DNA from: Streptomyces griseomycini
GTDB taxonomy: Bacteria > Actinomycetota > Actinomycetes > Streptomycetales > Streptomycetaceae
Length of the DNA: 64,000 nucleotides
Assembly: GCF_014203535.1 (NCBI RefSeq)
Contig: NZ_JACHJI010000026.1
Span: 1-64,000, forward strand
Direction of reading: 5' to 3'
The number at the start of each line of letters is the position of its first letter. Positions within the stretch are counted from its first letter, which is position 1. Positions 27,301 to 35,301 of this stretch are shown here, one piece after another. A program made the translations under genes and the position numbers. Under the pieces are notes generated by a model. It saw nothing but the letters and a program-made list of their open reading frames with translations. It made no database searches and had not been told where the DNA came from.

Positions 27301-28050
27301 ACTCTCGTTGCCGTCGCGGCCGCGCTGCGCTCTTACGACCTGCCCACTGCCGTGGACCTTATCGACCGCCGACGAGAACGTCTGATGACCATGGATGCCT
27401 CACCACTTGGGTGGAGCGGACGCATGGCCGACCTCGCCGAACTGTTCGCCGCCCTCGCCGATACCGACGCCGAATGCGCTGAGCGCCTGCACCAAGCCGC
27501 CGAACATGTGGCGTTCATGCTCAAGGAAACAAAAGCCTGGAGGAATACGGAGGACCTCCTCACGATGCTTCTCCTGCATGCCAGAGAAGAACGCGACGAC
27601 GCCCGCAGCACCCTGATGGCGTGGGAGAAGAGGTGGGCCAGCAGCAGCCCGTGGGGACTGCCGACCGGGGCCATCGCCGTCGCCCACGCTGCCTTCGGCA
27701 ACCTTGACGCTGCCCGCCAACACGCAAACCGTCACAACGTCCCCTACAGCCGTGCCGAGGTACTCGCAGCCGTAGCCGGCTACCTCGCCCGGACACCGTC
27801 AGGTCTGCGCATCGCCTCGGCATCCACCAGCACCGCCTTCACCGAGACGTTTCGATCCCTTGCCCTCGCACAGTTTCCGCCCGGCACGGCGAATGCGGCG
27901 CAGGCGGCCAGGCAGTTCACAGCAAGCGCGCTCGCCGGCGACGGTTGGCACCATGCCCTGCCCGCGCTGGCCCGCATCGCCCCGGCCGCGGTGGAACGTG
28001 TGAGGGACATCGTCTTCACCCACCGCCGTCTTCCCCTGCCGAGCGGCTGA
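24340..28050 (+). CDS. HTH-STAND-like P-loop NTPase with long helical repeat region
   Basis: The predicted product has 1236 residues from GTG 24340, with GGGAGGG upstream; the open frame to 24208 has no good start. The N-terminal 100 residues resemble an HTH (RRAVARAVGGRDSRVDRRLAEWL). A modified P-loop WWQAPPWAGKSALVSDFV lies at about 160-178, lacking the first Gly, and a Walker B LVLVVDGLDEDQG at about 249-261, then a sensor-like VLVTGRPNPP. This is a known Streptomyces family of ATP-binding proteins. Residues about 480-1236 are Ala/Leu-rich helical repeats, probably TPR-like (RAMDLALVAPFPAEKAVCLA). It is likely a ligand sensor; the target is unknown. It is preceded by a divergent 42-residue membrane ORF. 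Confidence 0.82.
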   Translation: MGESSKARELYDALRALEAKAKAACRKAGKRYSRRAVARAVGGRDSRVDRRLAEWLHRDWNSAKTPGPSSCEQLLAVVQVWSQWADVTCDPRWWSTLLDDAQPLRSPLTPVRPSPQKDRGYAAWIEQHFLPAQLLGRNSELRELDAFCTGPDSPDASAYGWWQAPPWAGKSALVSDFVLRHRPDGVEIVSCFVTDRLGRNDRQYFLETVMRQLAAIAQRDAGTVGTHPEDFPDLYRAAAGACQDQGRRLVLVVDGLDEDQGPATGRPSIAALLPKIPPAGMRVLVTGRPNPPVPDDVPDDHPLRAPAIIRTLDPWSHATGISAFARHELRRLLDDENVGVPLLGLMVAARGSLTTAELAQLVGVRPYRVAQLLRGITGRSFIPGSHGQVLVPDPPAASHVHALGHEELRREALTALGDITAFENQLHEWADSYHAREWPPDTPSYLLYDYPRMLHGAGDIQRLTAIALDPHRQRALLERASLDTAFSHIELTAQAVRHQHPDDVVELAALAASSAMLAERARAMPVGVPMAFARLGHARRAMDLALVAPFPAEKAVCLAKVARVLAEVGDRHTVEVASEAARWAERARWEREPSGEDEQEVEEAIGEAAVTLIAVGELRQGCELLGALGASAAAGDEAGATVVARAALAARAHDPALARRLLKQAERYAKELAEGSPPDPSAPVSAWGAVAAAAEGLQADRMYERISQYVQAFPPRLMGSFVRASAASALAAVRPEQASILAEQAARCLHRALDDPDALSPEDGADLKLFLGLILTAVVQALADTGSVDRARDLVDCVPAERHTGWMGTDTLVGARAVLADVLDEPNEDPPAQTLAQQAYRLADQGEHDEAGRRLSRALETLGSPQHTSARYQDPWLIPLVTALAAIGQHSDSALLARSLRDPAEQVLALAAAAVSTASAGHLGEARFLAHEAADRAQTLEDADLFGWEVFDAIGAAAQALAHVGERDRALALAEETGPPDHNRRQRTLVAVAAALRSYDLPTAVDLIDRRRERLMTMDASPLGWSGRMADLAELFAALADTDAECAERLHQAAEHVAFMLKETKAWRNTEDLLTMLLLHAREERDDARSTLMAWEKRWASSSPWGLPTGAIAVAHAAFGNLDAARQHANRHNVPYSRAEVLAAVAGYLARTPSGLRIASASTSTAFTETFRSLALAQFPPGTANAAQAARQFTASALAGDGWHHALPALARIAPAAVERVRDIVFTHRRLPLPSG

Positions 28051-28096
28051 ACCGCATACTGCTCCACGCACGAGGCACACGCGGGGGCAACGTCAG

Positions 28097-28124
28097 CGGA
28101 CCGTTATCAATCACTGATGGTCCG
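28097..28124. terminator. Hairpin between convergent genes
   Basis: CGGACC (28097-28102) pairs with GGTCCG (28119-28124), extended inside by ATCA/TGAT. It sits between the end of the STAND gene (28050) and the end of the convergent GNAT-like gene (28173). No U-tract follows, so it is a weak terminator candidate. Confidence 0.4.
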
Positions 28125-28172
28125 AGAAGGAGCAAACCGCGCGCCGTGCCGCCATCCCGCTGCATCGAGATG

Positions 28173-28898
28173 CTACGGATGGTGCTGGTCGCGCCATGAG
28201 CGGCACAGAGCAACAAATTCCTTCCGGCGCTCGGCCAGCAGGTCCTGGGGGTGCTGCAGGTGACAGTCGAGGAAGTGCACACCCTGCCGGAACGACTCAA
28301 ACCCGATGCGGGACCAGAGACGGCCGAGCTTGGCAGCGGCCTCGCGGTGCTGCTCGTCGGTCATCTCGCGGCCGTCGGCGTCCCCCGGTTCGCAAACCAC
28401 CGCGACGCAGTCTTGCGCCAGACGGCGGATGGCCGAGCCTGCCAGAACGGGGCCTAGACCGAAGCCGCGCCAGGCAGGATCGAGGATGATCCGGTCCATG
28501 ACCAACAGGTCACCAACTGGGTGGGACAGGGCAGCTTCGAAGGCAGGGTCGAACTCGCCACTGGCGACGTCCAGAACCGTCTCGCCGATGCGAGCGACAT
28601 CGCCGGTATAGGAGTCTATGGCGAAGAACGGATGCTCGGGCCCGAACATGCGCACCCGCACAAAGGGCATCCGGCCCACCGCGATGTCCTCGACTGCGTC
28701 CAGCGTCTCCTGGTCAGCGTCGCTGTGGACGGCCAGGCTCTCCGCCAGGACATCAGCGTCGATCCTCGCGGTGACCGTCCAGACCTCGAGCGTGTCGTCG
28801 AACTCGAAGGCCTCCAGGGTGTGTTCGTGGTGGTAACCGAGACTGATCAGTGACGGGTCGGCAGGCATTCGGGTCAGATCGGGAAGTACGCTGGTCAC
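28173..28898 (-). CDS. GNAT-like acetyltransferase
   Basis: The predicted product has about 241 residues. GTG 28898 or 28901 is the likely start, with no clear ribosome site, so the start is uncertain. The centre contains DRIILDPAWRGFGLGPVLAGSAIRRLA, which matches the acetyl-CoA-binding loop (R-G-x-G-x-G form) and following helix of GNAT enzymes, and a following strand DCVAVVCEPGDADG. The N-terminal half (residues 15-120) is acidic, with an alternating strand pattern (LEVWTVTARIDADVL) and no clear family. It acetylates an unknown substrate. It is convergent with the second STAND gene. Confidence 0.68.
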   Translation of the reverse strand: MTSVLPDLTRMPADPSLISLGYHHEHTLEAFEFDDTLEVWTVTARIDADVLAESLAVHSDADQETLDAVEDIAVGRMPFVRVRMFGPEHPFFAIDSYTGDVARIGETVLDVASGEFDPAFEAALSHPVGDLLVMDRIILDPAWRGFGLGPVLAGSAIRRLAQDCVAVVCEPGDADGREMTDEQHREAAAKLGRLWSRIGFESFRQGVHFLDCHLQHPQDLLAERRKEFVALCRSWRDQHHP

Positions 28899-29025
28899 CA
28901 CGCCACCGTAGCGGCCGCCGCTGCAGCATGCAGGCAAACTGGGACACTTCAGGTCGTGTGGTCGGGACCGAGTCCGTTCATCCAGCGGAGGCCTCACCGA
29001 TGGCGTCTTCAGGTGGCATGACCGG

Positions 29026-29400
29026 TCAGCCCCAGTCTCTCAGCGCCTCGGCTACCTGACGCACATCACGGCGTCCTGCCACGGCATCGGCCACCAGCGC
29101 GATTGCCTCCTGGCTGCCTACCTTGACCTGGATGCCGCTGGCGTGGAGGTAGGCGTAGGCGACCTGCGCGGCGAACAGCTCGTTGGAGTGTTCGAGAGCG
29201 GGGATCCTGGCAAGGGTGTGCAGGAGCGCGGCGGCCCGGTGGTGGGGGGCCGGGTAGACGAGAGTTTCCATCACCTCGTCTCGGTGGCGTGCGACGGCGG
29301 CAGCCAGGGCTCCGTAATCGACGACGTCCGGGTCGCCGGGCACGAGGTTCTGTGCGATCTCCAGCAGCCAGCGCTTGTCGATGAACAGAAGGGGCGGCAT
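29026..29400 (-). CDS. Doc/Fic-family toxin with degenerate Fic motif
   Basis: The 124-residue product matches the Streptomyces family annotated as fic-family toxin component: FIDKRWLLEIAQ, then DYGALAAAVARHRDEVM, then RAAALLHTLARIPALEHSNELFAAQVAYAYLHASG. In true Doc/Fic enzymes the last segment carries HxFx(D/E)GNxR. Here it reads IPALEHSNELFAAQV: the catalytic His, the Gly and the Arg are gone and only the Asn-centred helix remains. So AMPylation or phosphorylation by the normal mechanism is unlikely. It overlaps the antitoxin by one base as TGATG, showing tight coupling. The module is minus-strand and stands alone between the GNAT gene and a plasmid-type gene. Confidence 0.75.
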   Translation of the reverse strand: MPPLLFIDKRWLLEIAQNLVPGDPDVVDYGALAAAVARHRDEVMETLVYPAPHHRAAALLHTLARIPALEHSNELFAAQVAYAYLHASGIQVKVGSQEAIALVADAVAGRRDVRQVAEALRDWG

Positions 29401-29621
29401 CAGGCGGCGTTGCTGCTGGGGCCGGTCCCGAAGCGCTCGGCGAAGGCCGGCCCGTGTTCTGCGGCGAAGGTCTTCGCTCCCTCGAGGAAGCGGGTGTGTG
29501 CGAGGTCAGCGGTCAGCCGTCGGCTCGCATACTGATCTGGATCCTCATGGTGGTGCGCAGCCTGACGCAGTAGCTGTTCGTACGTTTCTTCGTCGATGCT
29601 GATGCGGAGCTCCTTGGCCAT
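29400..29621 (-). CDS. Ribbon-helix-helix-like antitoxin
   Basis: The 73-residue product begins KELRISIDEETYEQLLRQAAHH, a short strand and helix as in ribbon-helix-helix DNA-binding antitoxins. Its acidic and polar C-terminus (FAAEHGPAFAERFG) would wrap the toxin. It is first in the operon and overlaps the Doc-like toxin gene. Antitoxins of this kind repress their own promoter; the promoter would lie upstream of 29621. Assignment is mainly by pairing and size. Confidence 0.72.
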   Translation of the reverse strand: MAKELRISIDEETYEQLLRQAAHHHEDPDQYASRRLTADLAHTRFLEGAKTFAAEHGPAFAERFGTGPSSNAA

Positions 29622-29836
29622 GGCATCACAGTAGCCCTACCCGGTATGTGCTGGGGAGAGACAGCAGGAACTGTCCGAGCGCGCCAGCCACTGGCCCCGT
29701 GTCCGTTATACGTTTCACTCGCCGTCCTCTTCCTCGTTGGTCCTGGGAATCCGTCTGAGCACGCGCAGCAGCCTGCGCCCCTCCTGAACGCTGGTCCGCG
29801 CGGCCCTTCTCCTTTTGCGGTTTGCGCAGGCAGCGA

Positions 29837-32374
29837 TCATGCGGCGCCTACCGATGCCTTAGCTGTGCTCTGGCGAGCAGCACCAAGCTCGTCCAAGAGT
29901 TGGCCGAGCAAGAACTCCGCGGTACGGCGGCCCGCCGTGTCCGCGGCCTGCGCGGCAGCCTCCGCTCCTTGGCCGCGGCGCCGCAGGCATGCACCGTGCA
30001 CGGCGTCGCTCTCCGCCATCGCCGCTGCCGACCTCTGCAGCCGGCGTAGCGCCGCCGCTCGTCGCTCGTCCCGGATCCGCCGCGCCACCTTCGGCGCGGT
30101 GAACGCGACGAGGGCCGGGTCGGCGTCCGGCCCGCAGGCCTGCTCGCACGCCGCCGCCAGCAGAACGCGGGTGTCTTTTTCGCACTGGTGAGTGAGCTCG
30201 GTGACTTCGGTCGCGTCCGACAGGTCGGCCCGGACCGCGACGGCCAGGTCGACCGCCTCTCTCACCAGCTCCTCGGTACGCCGCCTTGAGGAGCATGCCG
30301 GGCACAGGCCCGCTGCCTCCGGAAGCCCGCAGTCCACACACGGCGCCTGCCGGCGGACCAGCTCAGCTTCCTGCTCGAGGGCGCGGCGGCGCGCGAGGGC
30401 CTGCTGCCGCTGCTCGATCTCGCGCTCGGCGTGCGTCCGGCGGATCTGCGCCCGCTGCTCTTCGAGGGCGGTCTCCTCACGCAGGCGCCGCTCGGTCTCC
30501 GCTCGGCACGTGGCCGGGTCGCTGCAGGGCATTTGAGATCCGACCTGGGCTGCGATGCGGGTACGCAGCATGCGGCGGATGTGGGCGATGTTTGCGCAGC
30601 TCGGACAGTCGGTTCCGGTGTCCAGGCGGATGCTGTCGTCGCACCTCGGGTCCGGGCAGGCAGGGCGCTGGACCAGGCCCCGGCCGAGGAGCCAGCCCAT
30701 CGGTTCACGCACCAGGGCCTCGCCGCCGGTCTCCTGCAGCCGGTCGGCGAGGCGGTGGGCGAGGACCTGCGGCGCCGCCTCGGGGCCTACGATCCCGGAC
30801 AGCACATGCAGTGCCTGGTCAGCAGCGCGGAGGGCAATGGCCCGCTGGGCTGCAGTCAGCCGTGACCACAGTCCGGTGACGGGTGCCAGAGCGATGCGCA
30901 CACGAAGATCACCAAGGGGCCTCGGTCCCTGTTGCTGCGCTTTTCCACCGCCCAGGGTCTTCAGCCGGACATCCTCAGCAGCACCGGTCACGTCCCGCCT
31001 CTCCTGCTCATCGGCCGGGAACTTTGTCGGGTTTTCCCCGCGCAGCGGGCCAGCCTTCGACACCGGCGACATCTGCTCGGCACCGTCGGCGGCCTGATCC
31101 TCGCGCGCGCGCCCGCGCTCCGGCCGACCAGGGATCTGTCCACGGCTGTCGCCGGACAAGCCACACGAAAGCTGCTGCAGGGTGGCAGGAGGAGCCACAG
31201 GAGTGTGATCAGTGTGAAGGGCTGCCGTAGCGTCGGGCTCTGACTTCTCCGTCCCGTCACTCCCTAGGCCGTTTCTGACCTGCGGCGTTTCGACCGGCTC
31301 AGACGCGTCACTATGCCTTGCCGTACCGTCGGGCTCTGAAAAACCGGGCTCCGGTGCATCCGTACGCACTCCCCGGCCACCAGGGTTGCTGTCGCGGCCG
31401 TGCGCGGCAGCAACCGCCGGCACCACCAGCCGCGTACGGTGCGCCAGACCGGAGGCGGTCTGTGCCCGCACCCGCCGGACCAGGTCCCGGCTCTCCAGCC
31501 GCTCCAGGATCCGCTCCCCCGCTGACGCCGTGCAGCCCAGCAGCCGGGCCACTGTCGCCGCCGCGCGGCCGCGCCTGGTGTCCACCGTGCCGCCGCACTG
31601 CCGCACCCGCCCGGTCCGCGTCGCCTCCAGCATCAGCAGCAGCAGTGCCAGCCGGTCGGTCGCAGCTCCGCGGCCCGTACGGTCCCCTAGCAGCCCGGCC
31701 GGGGTCACGGAGCCGTCTCGGTGCGCCCAGCCGGGTGCCATCACGGCCTCCAGCAGCCGCAGCAGCGTCGCGATCTCCGTGCGACGCAGCGCCAGCGGGT
31801 GGCCAACTGTGCCTCGGGCCTCCCACAGCGGCAGTACCCGGCATTTCAGCCCGTTGTCCTGGCCGATCTCGCCGGGCGCTGTTTCGATGGTGACCACGCC
31901 GGACCGGCGCAGGGCCGGGACGACGTGCGAGGCGAGGTACGACGCCGACAACCCCAGCCACCGTCCCAGCTCACTCGTGCGGATCTCCACCGCACCCGTC
32001 GCCCACGGCGTTTTCGCGGCCAGCACGACGGCGGCCAGCCGCACCGCGTCCCCTGCACCGTCCAGGCCGGCCGTGTCCAGCAGGGCGTGCACCGCACCGC
32101 TGAGCCGGGCCCGGGCATCACGCCCCAGCGCCAGCGGGTTGCCTGGCCCGCGAGCCGGAGCGGGGCCGGCTTGCGTGAGGACCGACCGCAGTCGTCGGCG
32201 CGGCCCGGACCGCCGGAATCCGGTTCGAGACGCCGCCTGCTCACCGGTAGGCGTCGACGAAGCCGAAAGGTGATCCGGCACGGCAGCCTTGGGCTGTGCA
32301 GATGCTTGAGCTGCGGCACTCACCGGGACACCACGCGATGCAGTACGCGAAGCTCCAAGCCAGGTCCCTGGCAT
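29837..32374 (-). CDS. Large plasmid-type protein with winged-helix and zinc-ribbon motifs
   Basis: The predicted product has about 845 residues if it begins at ATG 32374; the open frame continues to 32590, and other GTG starts exist. An N-terminal region of about 250 residues looks like tandem winged-helix DNA-binding modules (EIRTSELGRWLGLSASYLASHVVPALRRSG). A Ser/Pro/acidic linker (about residues 330-480) follows. Then a helical region, a four-Cys site (CPDPRC with CPSC), a charged coiled coil (about 640-700) and a second four-Cys site (CVDCG with CPAC). The combination is typical of replication or accessory proteins on Streptomyces plasmids. No helicase or endonuclease motif was seen. It faces the Doc-like operon. 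Confidence 0.66.
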   Translation of the reverse strand: MPGTWLGASRTASRGVPVSAAAQASAQPKAAVPDHLSASSTPTGEQAASRTGFRRSGPRRRLRSVLTQAGPAPARGPGNPLALGRDARARLSGAVHALLDTAGLDGAGDAVRLAAVVLAAKTPWATGAVEIRTSELGRWLGLSASYLASHVVPALRRSGVVTIETAPGEIGQDNGLKCRVLPLWEARGTVGHPLALRRTEIATLLRLLEAVMAPGWAHRDGSVTPAGLLGDRTGRGAATDRLALLLLMLEATRTGRVRQCGGTVDTRRGRAAATVARLLGCTASAGERILERLESRDLVRRVRAQTASGLAHRTRLVVPAVAAAHGRDSNPGGRGVRTDAPEPGFSEPDGTARHSDASEPVETPQVRNGLGSDGTEKSEPDATAALHTDHTPVAPPATLQQLSCGLSGDSRGQIPGRPERGRAREDQAADGAEQMSPVSKAGPLRGENPTKFPADEQERRDVTGAAEDVRLKTLGGGKAQQQGPRPLGDLRVRIALAPVTGLWSRLTAAQRAIALRAADQALHVLSGIVGPEAAPQVLAHRLADRLQETGGEALVREPMGWLLGRGLVQRPACPDPRCDDSIRLDTGTDCPSCANIAHIRRMLRTRIAAQVGSQMPCSDPATCRAETERRLREETALEEQRAQIRRTHAEREIEQRQQALARRRALEQEAELVRRQAPCVDCGLPEAAGLCPACSSRRRTEELVREAVDLAVAVRADLSDATEVTELTHQCEKDTRVLLAAACEQACGPDADPALVAFTAPKVARRIRDERRAAALRRLQRSAAAMAESDAVHGACLRRRGQGAEAAAQAADTAGRRTAEFLLGQLLDELGAARQSTAKASVGAA

Positions 32375-33101
32375 GGCAGGGCATCTGCTTGCGAAGGGAA
32401 CTGTGACCGAGCAGACGGGGCGAAATGCGCCAATCGGGCATGGGTGGGCTGACAAAAGGCAGCCCAATGCTGCAACATGGGTTCTGCTCTCCTTCTTGCG
32501 GTTGGAGGCATGACGAAGCCGCCTATGGCGCTTCGTTGGTTCATGGAGAACCGAGATCGAACTGTTCGACCGGCGGCAACCGGCGGACAATCCCTTCAGG
32601 GGGTCGGCAAACCCTCTGGTGGCAGATGGGGCGCCGCAGCCCTGGTGACGGCAATCACCGGGGTGGTCGGGCGTCCCGGCGGCTTGAAGACCCGCTCAGC
32701 GGGCGCCGCCATTGTGGCTACACCATCTCGCCCCCTTTCGGGGCAGAGGTGCGCCCGCACGCGAAGTGGCGCGGGAAGACGAAAACGGCACCCAACCGGA
32801 GCGACGGACGAGCCATCGCTGCCACGGCAGGTGCCTTGGTGTGTGCCTGTCGGCGGGTACGGGTACCCTGCATCACGTCGAGACCTTCTCTGGTTAGGTC
32901 TGCGGCCGTGCCCCGGAGCTCCACCTCGCGGGGCTTAGCCATGTCGCTATGGATCTTATTCAGGGACACGCTACCCCCTTGAGATCCCACATCGACACCC
33001 CGGGATAGTCCGTGTCGCCAATGGGTGAGCACCGCTTGACAGGATGCCAGAACTGGGCATTTACCTGCCCCGTTCCGCATTCGGGGCGCCGCAAAGGCAT
33101 C
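32375..33101. other. 727-base intergenic stretch
   Basis: Several overlapping ORFs exist, none convincing. The best minus-strand reading begins at ATG 32942 (MAKPREVELRGTAADLTREGLDVM) and ends at 32718, 74 residues. It starts protein-like, then becomes basic noise and has no ribosome site. On the plus strand nothing has a good pattern. The stretch probably holds the divergent promoters of the 29837-32374 gene and the 33102 gene, but no clear promoter boxes were identified. Confidence 0.4.
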
Positions 33102-33773
33102 ATGAGCGCTATGCATGCGACGCAGATGCCCAGGCATGGTGATCCCCTGGACGTGGAGACCTTCGCTCGACCCGAGCAGCAGCGCCGCTACATCGCGGCC
33201 ATGCACCGCATCGCCGCACAGCGCTGCCCCGACACCCCGGTCCGCGTCTACGTCAGCGCCGCCCCCAAGACCGTCGACAATCCCAACTGGCAGCGCTGGC
33301 TCGACCGCATTGCCCAGGACCTGCCCGGCGGCGTCGAGCTCCTTCACTACCGAAGCGTCTACGCGGAGTCCGCCTACGACTGGGACACGCTCGCAGGCCG
33401 GCTCGACGGTCTGGTCGTCATCGGGAAGCCCAAGCGTCTCGGCAGCCGCGTCCACGTCCTTGGTCCCGTCGCTCGCCTCGAACTTCGCTCGCTGGTCGCG
33501 CAGAAACCTGTTCTGCTCTTCACTCACAACCTCGGTCTTGTTCCCGTCATCGACTGCAAGAGCCAGGTCATGTCCCCCGCCGAGGCGCCGCGGCTCAAGC
33601 TGATCGCGCCGAAGCGCTGGACCCGTGACTCGAAGACGCTCCAGGCCACCCTCCACGCTCTGCAGCCGACGATCCCCGATCTCCATGAGCCGGAGCCTTA
33701 TCAGGCCGCGCCGGGTCACCTGATGGCTCCGTTCACTATGGAAAGGAGTGAACCGCAGAAGGCGGCCTCGTGA
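33102..33773 (+). CDS. Hypothetical protein with Rossmann-like core
   Basis: The predicted product has 223 residues from ATG 33102 (AAAGG upstream); ATG 33111 is close by, and GTG 33012 would extend it. The centre has alternating strands and helices: VRVYVSAAPKT, then LDRIAQDLPGGVELLHYRSV, then LDGLVVIGKPKRLGSRVHVLGP, then VLLFTHNLGLVPV. This recalls nucleoside deoxyribosyltransferase-like or other Rossmann folds in phage and plasmid genomes, but no catalytic residue set is certain. The C-terminal 50 residues are Pro-rich. It is convergent with the FAD-oxidoreductase gene (20 bases between stops). Confidence 0.55.
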   Translation: MSAMHATQMPRHGDPLDVETFARPEQQRRYIAAMHRIAAQRCPDTPVRVYVSAAPKTVDNPNWQRWLDRIAQDLPGGVELLHYRSVYAESAYDWDTLAGRLDGLVVIGKPKRLGSRVHVLGPVARLELRSLVAQKPVLLFTHNLGLVPVIDCKSQVMSPAEAPRLKLIAPKRWTRDSKTLQATLHALQPTIPDLHEPEPYQAAPGHLMAPFTMERSEPQKAAS

Positions 33774-33793
33774 CGGGCAGCGTGTCGAGAGCG

Positions 33794-34714
33794 TCATCGA
33801 CGGCTGCCCGCGCCAGACAGTGTGGTGTCGTAGTAGTAGGCGAGTACGGCCTCAGCCCCAGAGCCTTGGGCGGTGACGATCCGCTGATACCGCGAGGCCC
33901 GCAGATCTCCCGCGACATGAATGCGAGGGTGCTGGCGGCCAGGCGGGCAGTAGCCGTCGGGGCCCTCGACGAGCCCTTCAAGGGCGGCTGGCTTGGCGCC
34001 CAGGTTGTTCAGCAGCGTGTTCACTACATACGTCTTTTGCGCTCCTGCCTGATCCGTGACGTCCAGCCTCCAGCCTCCGCCGCGGTCGGGTTGCACAGCG
34101 ACGTGTGAGACGGGAACGATCCGGACGCGCTCATCGTCTGCGACCTCAGCGGTTTTGTACTGATCAGCTGGCGGACACAGCACATGGAGCATCTTGGTTG
34201 CGTTCGGATGGGCACGCAGCCAGGTCCCCAGAGGACGGTCCGCGCCCAGCACGTACGTGTAGCCGGACAAGTTCTCCGGCGCCGTACGCCAGAGGGGTGG
34301 TGCTACCAGGTCGGGTGGGACGGTCACCCAGGCCATGTCGGCTGGGGTGAGCGAGGCCACGCCGGTGGCGACAACGGCCGTTCTTCCGATCAGCAGTCGT
34401 CCATCGCTCAGTGCCAGCTCGGCCCTGTCATCGTGTCCGTGAACGCTCACGGCATGGGCCTGCACTACTGAGCACCGGCCCGTCTCCTGCAGACGCATCA
34501 GGTCCAAGCGCAGGGCTTCTGCGAGTTGGGGCCCCGCTGTCCAGCCGCCTGGCACATTCTCAAGCGCTCCGATCATGTGGAGCTTGCTGCCGACCTGTTC
34601 GGCTTCGATCACGAGAGCGTGCAGCTTCAGGCTGGCCGCCATCATGGCGGCTGCCACTCCGGCGGGGCCGGCGCCGACGACCAAGACGTCTGCGTCGTAT
34701 GAAGGCGGTGTCAC
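33794..34714 (-). CDS. FAD-dependent oxidoreductase, thioredoxin-reductase-like without CxxC
   Basis: The predicted product has 306 residues from GTG 34714, overlapping the upstream stop as GTGA; the open frame upstream is noise. The N-terminus has the FAD motif DVLVVGAGPAGVAAAMMAA, then EAEQVGSKLHMIGALENVPGG as in thioredoxin reductases, and near the C-terminus RIHVAGDLRA matches the second FAD motif. No CxxC lies between them, so it is a disulphide-independent member such as flavin-linked oxidoreductases. The NAD(P) site may be AVVATGVASL. It is the third gene of an operon with an isochorismatase-family hydrolase and an XRE regulator. Confidence 0.75.
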   Translation of the reverse strand: MTPPSYDADVLVVGAGPAGVAAAMMAASLKLHALVIEAEQVGSKLHMIGALENVPGGWTAGPQLAEALRLDLMRLQETGRCSVVQAHAVSVHGHDDRAELALSDGRLLIGRTAVVATGVASLTPADMAWVTVPPDLVAPPLWRTAPENLSGYTYVLGADRPLGTWLRAHPNATKMLHVLCPPADQYKTAEVADDERVRIVPVSHVAVQPDRGGGWRLDVTDQAGAQKTYVVNTLLNNLGAKPAALEGLVEGPDGYCPPGRQHPRIHVAGDLRASRYQRIVTAQGSGAEAVLAYYYDTTLSGAGSRR

Positions 34715-35301
34715 GGTTGTTCCCCCTGGTGTCCGCTGATCCGGGTCAGGATGGTGTCGCTGGTGACGAGCTGGTTCACGCCGAGGTTCCGGGAGGCGAG
34801 CAGGAGCGCTGCTTCGTGGTACTTGATGCCGCCGGTGGAGGCGCAGGCGTCGGTGACGATCCATGGCCGGTATCCGCTCTGGTAGGCGGCGACCGCGGTG
34901 TCGTAGACGCAGGCGTCCGTGTCGATGCCGCACAGCACCAGATCGGTCCAGCCTGCGTCGCGTATCAGCCGCGCCGCTTCGGGGGTGAGGGCCGACGATC
35001 GGGTTTTATCGATAACCGCGGCTGCGGCGGGCACGAAGGGGGCGAGCTCGTCAACGAGGGCCTGTTCCTCTGTCGTGCGTAGCCGTGTCCAGCCGGTGAT
35101 CATCTCGTACGGCGACCCCAGTTCATTGTGGAAGCGCGTGAGTACCATCGGGGCACCGGCGGCTCGCCAGCGCTCCATCAGCTGCACGATCGCCGGGAGC
35201 ACCCCGCGGCTGTGCCGGTTGATAAAGCCCTGCTGCACGTCGATGACGAGCAGTGCTGTCGACTCAAGGTCCACCCAGTCCGCCTTCCACATGGCTGTCA
35301 C
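34711..35301 (-). CDS. Isochorismatase-family cysteine hydrolase
   Basis: The 196-residue product fits the family: ALLVIDVQQGFI gives the catalytic Asp; IDKTRSSAL the Lys position; LVLCGIDTDACVYDTAVAAY the nucleophilic Cys with the preceding cis-peptide turn. The family contains isochorismatases, nicotinamidases and carbamoyl hydrolases; residues here do not decide between them. GTG 35301 overlaps the previous stop (GTGA); ATG 35292 is a close alternative. Its operon with the XRE regulator and FAD oxidoreductase suggests catabolism or modification of a small N-containing molecule under control of the regulator. Confidence 0.8.
   Translation of the reverse strand: MTAMWKADWVDLESTALLVIDVQQGFINRHSRGVLPAIVQLMERWRAAGAPMVLTRFHNELGSPYEMITGWTRLRTTEEQALVDELAPFVPAAAAVIDKTRSSALTPEAARLIRDAGWTDLVLCGIDTDACVYDTAVAAYQSGYRPWIVTDACASTGGIKYHEAALLLASRNLGVNQLVTSDTILTRISGHQGEQP

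Noticed and set aside
29646..30191. A plus-strand Ala/Ser-rich frame overlapping the large minus-strand gene
   Set aside because: No domain; the minus-strand gene has two clear zinc sites and coiled-coil pattern.
32718..32942. A 74-residue minus-strand ORF beginning MAKPREVELRG
   Set aside because: Only the first third is protein-like, there is no ribosome site, and the rest is basic noise.
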